Origin: an uncultured Bacteroidales bacterium
GTDB taxonomy: Bacteria > Bacteroidota > Bacteroidia > Bacteroidales > UBA932
Length of the DNA: 64,000 bases
Direction of reading: 5' to 3'
Assembly (NCBI GenBank): GCA_944323245.1
Contig: CALURT010000003.1
Span: 1 to 64,000, forward strand
The position numbers and the translations under genes were made by a program. This document shows, piece by piece, positions 24,969-32,706 of the stretch; position 1 is the stretch's first letter; each line of letters opens with the position of its first letter. Under the pieces are notes generated by a model. That model saw nothing but the letters and a program-made list of their open reading frames with translations, did no database searches and was not told the origin of the DNA.

Positions 24969-25033
24969 TTTTTCGTCCTATAACCATAAAAAATCTGATT
25001 TTTCGCAATTTTTTCGGCCTATAACCATAAAAA
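24969..25033. repeat. Two 24-bp direct repeats upstream of site C
   Basis: Copies at 24969-24992 and 25010-25033 agree in 23 of 24 bases (TTTTTCG, one variable base, then CCTATAACCATAAAAA). They are 41 bp apart start to start, close to four helical turns. The first copy is also part of the hairpin ATAGGAC-TTTTTC-GTCCTAT (24962-24981). They end 17 bp before site C. Activator binding sites for locus C or accessory recombination sites are possible. Confidence 0.6.
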
Positions 25034-25049
25034 GTGGCGGAAATGCTGA

Positions 25050-25067
25050 AATAAACGCCCGTTTAAA
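25050..25067 (+). promoter_or_regulatory. Recombination site C
   Basis: AATAAACG-CC-CGTTTAAA has the same core as sites A and B and the same orientation as site B. Bases 25045-25065 are identical to 11208-11228. It lies 42 bp upstream of locus C susC. Nothing resembling TTTG/TAnnTTTG lies upstream of it, so locus C looks promoterless as assembled. Confidence 0.75.
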
Positions 25068-25108
25068 AGTGCACGAAAATATAATATGTTTAACTAATTG
25101 CTCAACAA

Positions 25109-28100
25109 ATGAAGAAAATCAGATTATTTTTCCTGATGTTGGCGGTAACCGTGACTTCTGCAGCTTACGCCCAGGACATTACGGTATCCGGCAACGTGAC
25201 GGAAGCCTCTACAGGCGAACCTCTTGTAGGAGCTACCGTATTCGTTGAAGGCACGACCACCGGCGCCACGACGGATGCCGACGGACATTATTCCATCTCG
25301 GTATCAGCCGACGGTGAACTGACGGTATCCATGATCGGGTACGTGTCGCAGACGATAGCCGTAGACGGCAGGACGGTCATCGATGTAGCCATGGCCGAAG
25401 ACTCTTACGACCTTGAGGAACTCATCGTCGTGGCCTATGGTACAGCCAAGAAAGAATCCTTTACCGGTTCGGTAGCCGTGATGGGAGACGAGGAACTTGC
25501 CCAAAGAAAGGTCTCGAACATTACCAAGGCCTTGGACGGACTTGCTCCCGGAGTGCAGGCCACTTCCGGTTCGGGACAGCCTGGTTCGAGCTCCACAATC
25601 ATCATCAGAGGATTCGGTTCCATCAATGCGTCAAACACCCCTCTGTACGTAGTTGACGGAGTCCCTTACGACGGATCCATCAGCGCCATCAGACCGGATG
25701 ACATAGAAAGCATAAGCATATTGAAGGACGCATCCGCATCCGTACTTTACGGTTCGAGGGCAGCCAACGGTGTGGTACTCATCACTACCAAGAAAGGAAG
25801 TTCCGACGGTATCACGGTGGACCTCAATATCAAGGTCGGCGTATCTTCAAGGGCCATCCCGAGATATGAAACCGTAGGAGCCAAGGACTTTATGGAAATC
25901 ATGTACTCTGCCTTTGCAAATGCCTATGGAGCCGCAGATGCGGCCTATCAGATGGCGTACGGCGCACAGTCCATCCTTGGAAGCGGCCAGATGTACAACC
26001 CTTACGGAATTTCAGCCGAAGAGCTCTTCACTCCGGACGGCAAGGTCCGTGACGACGCCAGACTTCTCTGGGACGAAGACTGGTTGGACGAAGTGACGGA
26101 CAACGCAGCCCTGAGACAGGAATATGGAGTAAGCGTATCCGGAGGCAACGATAAGACGCAGTACATGTTCTCCCTCGGTTACCTCAACGAAGACGGTGTC
26201 CTCGAGACAACGAATTTCGAAAGGTACAGCGGAAGGGTGAATGTCGAGACGCAGGCCAAGCCGTGGTTCGCTGCAGGATTGGGCGCAAACTTCGCACGCA
26301 ACAATACCAACAGCTCCTATACGGAAGCCGGCGCATCGTCCAACGTCTTCTACTCGGCCCAGCTGATGTCGCCTATCTATCCTGTCTACATGCGTGACCC
26401 GGCCACGGGAGAGTTCCTCCTCGATGAGGCCGGAGATAAAATGTTCGACTACGGAGAGTCAAGACCTGCAGGACAGCAGACAAACTTCAATAGTATCGCC
26501 ACCCTGTACGATGACAAATACAACACTACTTCGTACACCGTATCGGCAAGGACGCACATCGATTTCATGGGAGTCGAGAACCATTGGTCGCAGGGCCTGA
26601 AATTCCAGGTCAATTTCGGAACGGACTACTACAGTTCCAATGAAATGATCTATTACAACCCTGAATTCGGAAATGCCGAATCCGTAGGAGGCCGTATCCA
26701 GAAAGCAAACACGACAGCCCTCGGATACACGTTCAACCAGCTGTTGTCCTACAACAGGACATTCGGCAAGCACAACGTGGACATCCTCGCAGGACATGAG
26801 TATTATTCCTATACTACATCCGGCCTCAGCGGCCACAAGACAGGCCTGCCGGGCCCGAATATCTATGAGCTCGATGCCGCAGCGGTAATCGTAGGTACCG
26901 GAAGTTCCACCGACAACGACAGGATAGAATCGGTCCTTTCCCGTGTAGGCTACAGCTATGATGACAAATATTTCGTAAGCGGAAGCTGGAGGATGGACGG
27001 CTCTTCACGTTTCGCACCGGAGTCCCGCTGGGGCAACTTCTGGTCTGCAGGCCTCTCCTGGGTCGTATCAAGGGAGAAATTCATGAGCAACGTGCCTTGG
27101 ATTTCAAGCCTCGCTGTCAAGGCCTCTTACGGAGTGCAGGGAAACAATGCCGTAGGATCCAACTATTATCCTTATCAGGCGTTGTATGACACCGGTTATC
27201 CGAACGCAACCCTTCCGGGTGCGACAATAGGCGATGTCGCCAACGAGGACCTGACATGGGAGTCCAACCGGAACTTCAATGCCGGATTCGAGACACGCAT
27301 CCTGAATTATCTCGACCTGACCTTCGAGTATTACAACAGGACTACTGTGGACATGCTCCTCGCTTATCCTCTCCCGTTGTCATCAGGTTTCGGCAGCTAC
27401 TACCGCAATGCCGGCTCGATGCGTAACAGCGGTATCGAATTCGCCCTGACAGGTCATATATTCAATACCAATGACTTCCAATGGGATGTAACATGGATGG
27501 GTTCTACCGTGAACAACAAGGTTCTCGAACTCACCGAAGACGGTGCCGACATCATGGCTTCAAGCATACAGCTTATCCGTGAAGGCGAGGAACTCTATTC
27601 ATACTATGTATCCCGCTCTGCCGGAGTGGACCCTATGACAGGAGAGAAAATGTACTGGGCCACGGACGAGAACGGCAACGACTACATCACCAAGGATGCA
27701 GTTGAGGCACAGAACAACAGGGTGGTCGCCGGAAGCAGGATTCCTGACCTTTACGGTTCCATCTCCACGGCCCTGCGCTGGAAGAACCTCGATTTCTCCA
27801 TATCCACCAATTATTCCATCGGAGGAAAGGTGTACGACGAGGTCTATTATGAAATGATGAGCTGTTACTATGTGGCTGAAACCAAGCACGTGGACATGCT
27901 CAGGGCATGGAAACAGCCGGGAGACATCACCGATGTCCCGAGATATGAAATAGGAGAAACCCCGATTGTCACCGATGACAAACTCTTCGATGCATCCTAC
28001 TTCTCCATCAAGAACATCACCCTCGGATATACCCTGCCGCACAAATGGACTTCCAGAATAGGGTTCAAGGCCGCACGTTTTTCCGTATCCGCCGACAACC

Positions 28101-28216
28101 TGTATATCTTCACGAGCCTCAAGGGTATGGACCCTCAGTATTCGCTCACAGGCGGAACTTCATACGATTATGCCGCCACGAGGACGGTTTCATTCAATAT
28201 CGATCTTAAATTCTAA
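25109..28216 (+). CDS. SusC/RagA-family TonB-dependent transporter (locus C)
   Basis: This encodes 1035 residues. A signal peptide ends in AYA|Q, followed by a carboxypeptidase-regulatory-like domain (about 22-105), a plug with SVLYGSRAANGVVLITTKKG, and a barrel ending FNIDLKF. It is a member of the same family as the locus A and B transporters but clearly more distant in plug and barrel. The leader, however, is close to that of locus A (shared blocks CGAAAATA, TATAATAT and ATGTTTAACTAATT) and contains site C. Expression probably depends on recombination bringing in a promoter or on an activator at the 24969-25033 repeats. Confidence 0.93.
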   Translation: MKKIRLFFLMLAVTVTSAAYAQDITVSGNVTEASTGEPLVGATVFVEGTTTGATTDADGHYSISVSADGELTVSMIGYVSQTIAVDGRTVIDVAMAEDSYDLEELIVVAYGTAKKESFTGSVAVMGDEELAQRKVSNITKALDGLAPGVQATSGSGQPGSSSTIIIRGFGSINASNTPLYVVDGVPYDGSISAIRPDDIESISILKDASASVLYGSRAANGVVLITTKKGSSDGITVDLNIKVGVSSRAIPRYETVGAKDFMEIMYSAFANAYGAADAAYQMAYGAQSILGSGQMYNPYGISAEELFTPDGKVRDDARLLWDEDWLDEVTDNAALRQEYGVSVSGGNDKTQYMFSLGYLNEDGVLETTNFERYSGRVNVETQAKPWFAAGLGANFARNNTNSSYTEAGASSNVFYSAQLMSPIYPVYMRDPATGEFLLDEAGDKMFDYGESRPAGQQTNFNSIATLYDDKYNTTSYTVSARTHIDFMGVENHWSQGLKFQVNFGTDYYSSNEMIYYNPEFGNAESVGGRIQKANTTALGYTFNQLLSYNRTFGKHNVDILAGHEYYSYTTSGLSGHKTGLPGPNIYELDAAAVIVGTGSSTDNDRIESVLSRVGYSYDDKYFVSGSWRMDGSSRFAPESRWGNFWSAGLSWVVSREKFMSNVPWISSLAVKASYGVQGNNAVGSNYYPYQALYDTGYPNATLPGATIGDVANEDLTWESNRNFNAGFETRILNYLDLTFEYYNRTTVDMLLAYPLPLSSGFGSYYRNAGSMRNSGIEFALTGHIFNTNDFQWDVTWMGSTVNNKVLELTEDGADIMASSIQLIREGEELYSYYVSRSAGVDPMTGEKMYWATDENGNDYITKDAVEAQNNRVVAGSRIPDLYGSISTALRWKNLDFSISTNYSIGGKVYDEVYYEMMSCYYVAETKHVDMLRAWKQPGDITDVPRYEIGETPIVTDDKLFDASYFSIKNITLGYTLPHKWTSRIGFKAARFSVSADNLYIFTSLKGMDPQYSLTGGTSYDYAATRTVSFNIDLKF

Positions 28217-28227
28217 ACTTCAAGGAT

Positions 28228-29754
28228 ATGAGAAAGTTGTTATATATAATACCGGCAATCGCCGTCATGTTTGCGTCGTCCTGCTCCAAAGAGACTTTGG
28301 ACACGGCCCCGTCCGGCTCGTTGTCGAGTTCTCAGATTTTCGAGAATCCTGAGGCTGCACAGAGTGCCGTGGACGGTATATACGCCATGATGTACCAGAG
28401 TATGGAATGGTGCGGCTGGGCTTCGGAGCACCCGGGCCTTGCAGGATTCACGATGACACGTTCCCTCATGGGAGAGGATCATTTCCAGTATTCTCAGGGC
28501 AACGGTTGGTTTTATTTCGACTATGCGTTCAGCGTTTCGAGCGACTGGACTACCACTTACGGCCGCCAGTACGGTTCGTGGAACATGTTCTACACCTTCA
28601 TATCCCAGGCGAATTATGTCATAGACAATGAGTCCACCCTTTCTGCCGAGCCTGCAGGAAAGGATGTCCTCGGTCAGGCATACGCCATCAGGGCATTTGC
28701 ATACTATTGCCTTTATGAAGGCTTCTGTCAGGGAAACTATACCGTGAACAGCGATGCTCCTGGCGTCCCTGTCTATCTCAAAGGTACGGACAAGAATACG
28801 GACGGCGTCGGCAGAGGCACTGTCAAGGGCCTTTTCGATCAGATTTATTCCGATTTCCAAAAATCGGTGGATTATTTCGCTGAAGGCACAGGCACTCAGT
28901 CGCATCCGTCGCATATCGACCTGTATGTGGCCAACGGACTTTGGGCCCGCGCAGCCCTTGCCCGTCAGGATTATGCCCAGGCCAAGACTTGTGCCGAGGC
29001 TGCTTTGAAAAAACCGGGTCTTGCAAGGGTCGCTTCAGTGAGCGCACTCGGAGCTTTCAACAACCGTAGCGTATCGGATGTGATGTGGGCGTTTGAAGTC
29101 ACTGCAGACCAGGCTTCCACATACGGAAGTTTCATTTCGCACATGGCCAAGGACGGTACCTACGGTGCCATAGCTCCTCAATGTATTGACTACTGGCTTT
29201 ATGAAACCGGAATGACAGACAGCGACATGCGCAGGGCATGGGCCGAAAGGGAAAGCGTTGTGGACGAGAACAACGATGAAGTCGAATACTTCTACTGGCA
29301 GACCAAGTTCGGCTATCAGAATGCTTCCACAGGTGTGGCGGACATCATCAACATGAGGGCCGAGGAAATGATACTGACATTGGCGGAATGCCTGGTAAGG
29401 GAGGACAAGGATTACTCCGGCGCCCGCAGTCTTCTCAAGGAACTCTACGACCAAAGGTATAGTGAAGCCCGTGACATTTCAGGACTTACGGATTCGGATG
29501 TGGTTTCTATGAACACCCACGCCCTGCCTGCAACCATTCTCGACGAGATCATTCTGCAGAGAAGGATAGAACTCTGGTGCGAGGGCATGGGCAGGCTTCC
29601 TGACCTGAGGAGGCTGAACCTGGGTTATGTAAGATCGGAAGATCAGCCTGCGCCTTACGAAATGGCTCCGAACAGTCCTGATTTCATCTGGGCTATCCCA
29701 TTGGAAGAATTCAACTCCAATCCGGCCTTGGATTTGGCTACAGACCAGAATTAA
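28228..29754 (+). CDS. SusD/RagB-family lipoprotein (locus C)
   Basis: This encodes 508 residues, 11 bp after susC. The lipobox is FASSC (Cys19) with SKETLDTAPSG behind it. Family features are the helical core with QAYAIRAFAYYCLYEGFCQG, the RAEEMILTLAECLVR segment and the C-terminal ILQRRIELWCEGMGRLPDLRR. It should cap the locus C SusC. It differs strongly from the SusD proteins of loci A and B, so locus C probably imports a different class of ligand. No enzyme is encoded in locus C that would reveal it. Confidence 0.92.
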   Translation: MRKLLYIIPAIAVMFASSCSKETLDTAPSGSLSSSQIFENPEAAQSAVDGIYAMMYQSMEWCGWASEHPGLAGFTMTRSLMGEDHFQYSQGNGWFYFDYAFSVSSDWTTTYGRQYGSWNMFYTFISQANYVIDNESTLSAEPAGKDVLGQAYAIRAFAYYCLYEGFCQGNYTVNSDAPGVPVYLKGTDKNTDGVGRGTVKGLFDQIYSDFQKSVDYFAEGTGTQSHPSHIDLYVANGLWARAALARQDYAQAKTCAEAALKKPGLARVASVSALGAFNNRSVSDVMWAFEVTADQASTYGSFISHMAKDGTYGAIAPQCIDYWLYETGMTDSDMRRAWAERESVVDENNDEVEYFYWQTKFGYQNASTGVADIINMRAEEMILTLAECLVREDKDYSGARSLLKELYDQRYSEARDISGLTDSDVVSMNTHALPATILDEIILQRRIELWCEGMGRLPDLRRLNLGYVRSEDQPAPYEMAPNSPDFIWAIPLEEFNSNPALDLATDQN

Positions 29755-29784
29755 TGTGATATCATCAATTAATGAGATAATAAT

Positions 29785-30600
29785 ATGAAGACTATCAAAA
29801 TATTGTTTTTTACGCTGATTCTCGCTGCGGCCATGGGTTGTGACCCTACGGAAATGGTCACTTACGAAGCCCGCAACGACGAGGCTTTCTTCGAGACATC
29901 TTCCCATTCGATGGCGGTGACCCCGGCTGACGCCAATACCTATACGATAACCGTATCGAGAGGAAACTCCGCAGGGGCGGCGACAATACCTGTTTCAATA
30001 CAGTGCGAGTCAGAGGGAATCTTCGACGGACCTGCTGCCGTTGAGTTTGCCGACGGGGAACTTTATGCCGAATATACGGTGTCGTTCGATATGGCGGCGC
30101 TTACGATCGGCGTGCCGGTAGATGCCGTGATAACCATCGGCAATGAAACGCAGCTTCCGTACAGTACGCAGTTCGTCCTCTCCGTCATGAGGGACTATAC
30201 TTGGGAGAACTACGCCACGGGTACGTTTATTTCGGAATTCATGTCAGCAATGACAGGCTCTGACGTTTCTTTCCCTGTCGTAATGCAGAACGCTGCTGAA
30301 AATACAAATCTGTACCGGCTCTGCGATGTCTATGCCGAAGGCTGTCATATACAGTTCACATGGGACGGAAGCGGTCCTACAATAGGATTCGAAGAAATTG
30401 ACGGTGAAGGTTATACGACTATAAATACCGGATTGGAATACGGTACATACGGTTTTATCTATCTGTATGTGGACAGCAATGTGATTTATACACATTACAA
30501 CAGCGGAGAATTCGTATTCAACGGCTTTGCCTTTGTCGAGGCAGGACAGCTTACGGATTATCTCGACGAGACTTTCGTAATGGACCAACCCGGCAACTGA
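29785..30600 (+). CDS. Surface lipoprotein behind susD (locus C)
   Basis: This encodes 271 residues. The lipobox is AAAMGC (Cys15). A beta-sandwich of about 110 residues (AFFETSSHSMAVTPADANTYTITVSR onwards, written here as its opening block around residues 33-58) is Calx-beta-like in layout, and the C-terminal half is beta-rich with many aromatic residues (YTTINTGLEYGTYGFIYLYV). It occupies the same place as the 293-residue lipoproteins in loci A and B but is not obviously homologous over its whole length. A surface binding accessory to SusCD is the positional inference; the ligand is unknown. Confidence 0.65.
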   Translation: MKTIKILFFTLILAAAMGCDPTEMVTYEARNDEAFFETSSHSMAVTPADANTYTITVSRGNSAGAATIPVSIQCESEGIFDGPAAVEFADGELYAEYTVSFDMAALTIGVPVDAVITIGNETQLPYSTQFVLSVMRDYTWENYATGTFISEFMSAMTGSDVSFPVVMQNAAENTNLYRLCDVYAEGCHIQFTWDGSGPTIGFEEIDGEGYTTINTGLEYGTYGFIYLYVDSNVIYTHYNSGEFVFNGFAFVEAGQLTDYLDETFVMDQPGN

Positions 30601-30629
30601 GGCCTGAGTGAGGATACTCTAATTTGATT

Positions 30630-30669
30630 CAAGCGGAATTTTCACTATATTGCAGGAAAATTCCGCTTG
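30630..30669. terminator. Perfect 14-bp inverted repeat after locus C
   Basis: CAAGCGGAATTTTC and its exact complement enclose a 12-nt loop. It follows the locus C lipoprotein by 29 bp and ends 4 bp before the YhhN-family start codon. The T-run is missing, so it may be a terminator of locus C, a block to read-through, or an operator for the next gene. Confidence 0.5.
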
Positions 30670-30673
30670 TCTT

Positions 30674-31378
30674 ATGTTCGGGAAAAACTTATCGGGAAGC
30701 AGACTCAAATCATTGGTGTGGGCTTCCACAATCTTGTTTCTGATTGCGGCAGTATTCTATTTCCTGCCGGTGGGCGTACCTTTCAAGACGGCATTTCCGT
30801 TGGTGTTGTTGGCAATGTTTTCGCTTTGGCTTGTCCCGTGGCAGATGTGCGTGGCCATGGCGGCTTCGGCTGCAGGGGATTTCATGGGAGCCGGACTGAA
30901 TTTCACCGTGCAGATGGAATGCTTCGCTGTGGCGCATCTTTTCCTCTGCCTGTTTTTCATTCAGAAACTTTTCCGGGCCGGGAGGGAATCTTCCAAGTCC
31001 TTTTCTGCGCTGTTGACCCGCAGGCGGATTGCCTACATGATAGTGTCAGGCGGCGGAATCGCAGTCATTCTGCTCGCTTCCATGATATGTATCGTGCCTG
31101 AAGTCCCGTCAGGAGTGCTCAGAGGAGGGGTGGCGTTCTACTGTATCGTCATATCCCTCATGCTTTTCCTTGCATTGATGCAGAGAAGCATGCTCTACGC
31201 CCTCGGGGCTGTCCTTTTCGTATTTTCGGACTTTATCCTTGCATGGAACAAGTTCGTGGAGCCTGTGGAATACGTAAAGTATCTGATAATGGTGCCGTAT
31301 TACCTCGGACAATGGATGATTTTCGTCCGTTCCACCCCGTATAGGGTCGCTCCGAGCCTTATCCGTTCACGGCTGTAG
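30674..31378 (+). CDS. YhhN/TMEM86-family membrane protein (lysoplasmalogenase-like)
   Basis: This encodes 234 residues from ATG 30674; the frame extends 8 codons further but into the inverted repeat. Seven to eight hydrophobic segments are visible, with the family's C-terminal block YALGAVLFVFSDFILAWNKF and YYLGQWMIF. YhhN relatives hydrolyse lysoplasmalogens in animals; many bacterial members are uncharacterised. The gene overlaps the convergent patatin gene by 20 bp at the 3' ends. Two lipid-related genes side by side is suggestive, but they are on opposite strands and need not work together. Confidence 0.75.
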   Translation: MFGKNLSGSRLKSLVWASTILFLIAAVFYFLPVGVPFKTAFPLVLLAMFSLWLVPWQMCVAMAASAAGDFMGAGLNFTVQMECFAVAHLFLCLFFIQKLFRAGRESSKSFSALLTRRRIAYMIVSGGGIAVILLASMICIVPEVPSGVLRGGVAFYCIVISLMLFLALMQRSMLYALGAVLFVFSDFILAWNKFVEPVEYVKYLIMVPYYLGQWMIFVRSTPYRVAPSLIRSRL

Positions 31379-32360
31379 ACTGTTCGTACCGGTCGAGGGC
31401 ATCGTGCATCAGAGTCCTTCCCGCCTCACATATTTCTTTGGCCCTGCCATAATCGGAAATCGCCCCGAATGCATCGAACGGCATGTTCACCAATATGTCA
31501 GGAGGGTACGCTGCCGCCATCATCTTGGAGTTGGCATGGTTCATGAGGTCGAAGGTGCGTGACAGCAGGGTGAAATAGTTGGCTGTCGGGTCGAGCGTCA
31601 TTTCTTCAGGGCTGTCGTCCTTTTCGAACGCATGGCGGATGATTTTCTGCCCCTGCATCCTTGCGAGTTTCAGTTTTTCCTGGAATGTCATGGCGTCGTT
31701 GTGCAGGACGGAGTCGAGTACGGCCTTGTTTTCCTCGTGCCTGCGTGCTGTATCGGCAGCCTTTTCGGATTTGGCATTGGCTTCGTCTACGAGCATCTGC
31801 CGGATGGCATCGACGTCTATGTCGTTGACGTTGAATGCTACGAGAAGGTCATGACCGTTGCGCTCCACCCTGTTAAGCGGCATGGCGTTGACTATGCCTC
31901 CGTCGATGAGCGTCCTCATGCCGATTTTTACCGGTCTGAAAAGCGACGGGATGGAAATCGAGGCACGTATGGCCTGAAAGAGGCTTCCTTCCGTGAAGAT
32001 TATTTCCTCGCCGGTGTAAAGGTCGGTGGCGATGGCCTTGTACGGGAGCTTCAGGTCTTCGATATTTACAGGAGGGACAATTTCCTTCAGGGCCTCGATG
32101 ACCTTGTCTCCTTTGACCAAGTGATTGAGGCTTATGGAAATGTCCATGAGCCCGAAGACTTTCCATGCGTTGAGGGTGAAAAGCCATTCCTTGACTTCCT
32201 GCAGTTTTCCGGCAGCGTACATGCCTCCTATCAGCGAGCCGATGGAAGTTCCCGCTACTGATGTGATTCTGTATCCGCGGGATTCCAGTTCTTCAATGGC
32301 TCCGATGTAAGCGAAGCCTCTCGGACCTCCGCTTGACAATACCAATGCAACGTCTTTCAT
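31359..32360 (-). CDS. Patatin-like phospholipase
   Basis: This encodes 333 residues with no signal peptide. The patatin fold is marked by the oxyanion loop SSGGPRGFAYIGAI (9-22), the nucleophile elbow GTSIG with Ser39, and the DGG motif with Asp153. This Ser-Asp dyad hydrolyses acyl chains from phospholipids or related esters. Residues about 180-260 are a helical, charged segment, and the protein ends without a membrane anchor, so it resembles the RssA-type cytoplasmic group. A TTCGACGAATT-containing repeat lies 5-25 bp before the start codon. Confidence 0.9.
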   Translation of the reverse strand: MKDVALVLSSGGPRGFAYIGAIEELESRGYRITSVAGTSIGSLIGGMYAAGKLQEVKEWLFTLNAWKVFGLMDISISLNHLVKGDKVIEALKEIVPPVNIEDLKLPYKAIATDLYTGEEIIFTEGSLFQAIRASISIPSLFRPVKIGMRTLIDGGIVNAMPLNRVERNGHDLLVAFNVNDIDVDAIRQMLVDEANAKSEKAADTARRHEENKAVLDSVLHNDAMTFQEKLKLARMQGQKIIRHAFEKDDSPEEMTLDPTANYFTLLSRTFDLMNHANSKMMAAAYPPDILVNMPFDAFGAISDYGRAKEICEAGRTLMHDALDRYEQSTAVNG

Positions 32361-32364
32361 ATAA

Positions 32365-32385
32365 TTAACGTCGGTTCGACGAATT
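32365..32385. repeat. TTCGACGAATT repeat, copy 1
   Basis: This 21-bp unit (TTAACGTCGGTTC then GACGAATT) has two differences from each of the two arms at 43230-43290. It sits just upstream of the patatin start codon. Dispersed repeat or regulator site. Confidence 0.45.
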
Positions 32386-32424
32386 TGTGGTGTTCCTTAT
32401 TCCGAACAATATTAGGAAAATTAT

Positions 32425-32455
32425 TTTGGAAAAGAAAGGGATTGGCTTATATTTG
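32425..32455 (+). promoter_or_regulatory. Promoter of the cobalamin-regulated btuG-like gene
   Basis: TTTG (32425-32428), 19 nt, then TATATTTG (32448-32455): an exact match to the Bacteroidetes consensus, followed within about 15 nt by the riboswitch. Confidence 0.8.
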
Positions 32456-32467
32456 CGGCTGATCCGG

Positions 32468-32630
32468 GTGGAGAACGAATCATTCTCTTAAAAGGGAATC
32501 CGGTGTGAATCCGGAACAATACCCGTTGCTGTGAATCCCCGCTTTATGCGTGAGGTCGGACGATATGCCACTGTCTTATGACGGGAAGGCGTCCTGACCG
32601 GGATGAGTCAGAAGACCTGCCCGGGTCGAA
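32468..32630 (+). ncRNA. Cobalamin (B12) riboswitch
   Basis: The aptamer signature is clear: GGGAATCCGGTGTGAATCC, CCGTTGCTGTGAA, a GCCACTG box and GGATGAGTCAGAAGACCTGC, in the usual order and spacing. It senses adenosyl- or methylcobalamin and represses downstream expression when B12 is plentiful. It starts a few bases after a consensus promoter and ends about 75 bp before the btuG-like gene. A GCGC/GCGGGAATACGG stretch after the aptamer may form the expression platform. Confidence 0.9.
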
Positions 32631-32706
32631 ATTTATGCGCTGCGGGAATACGGTTGTGTATTTTCCGGCACAAGGGTTCATGTTCAACTTAATTAAAACA
32701 AATGTC

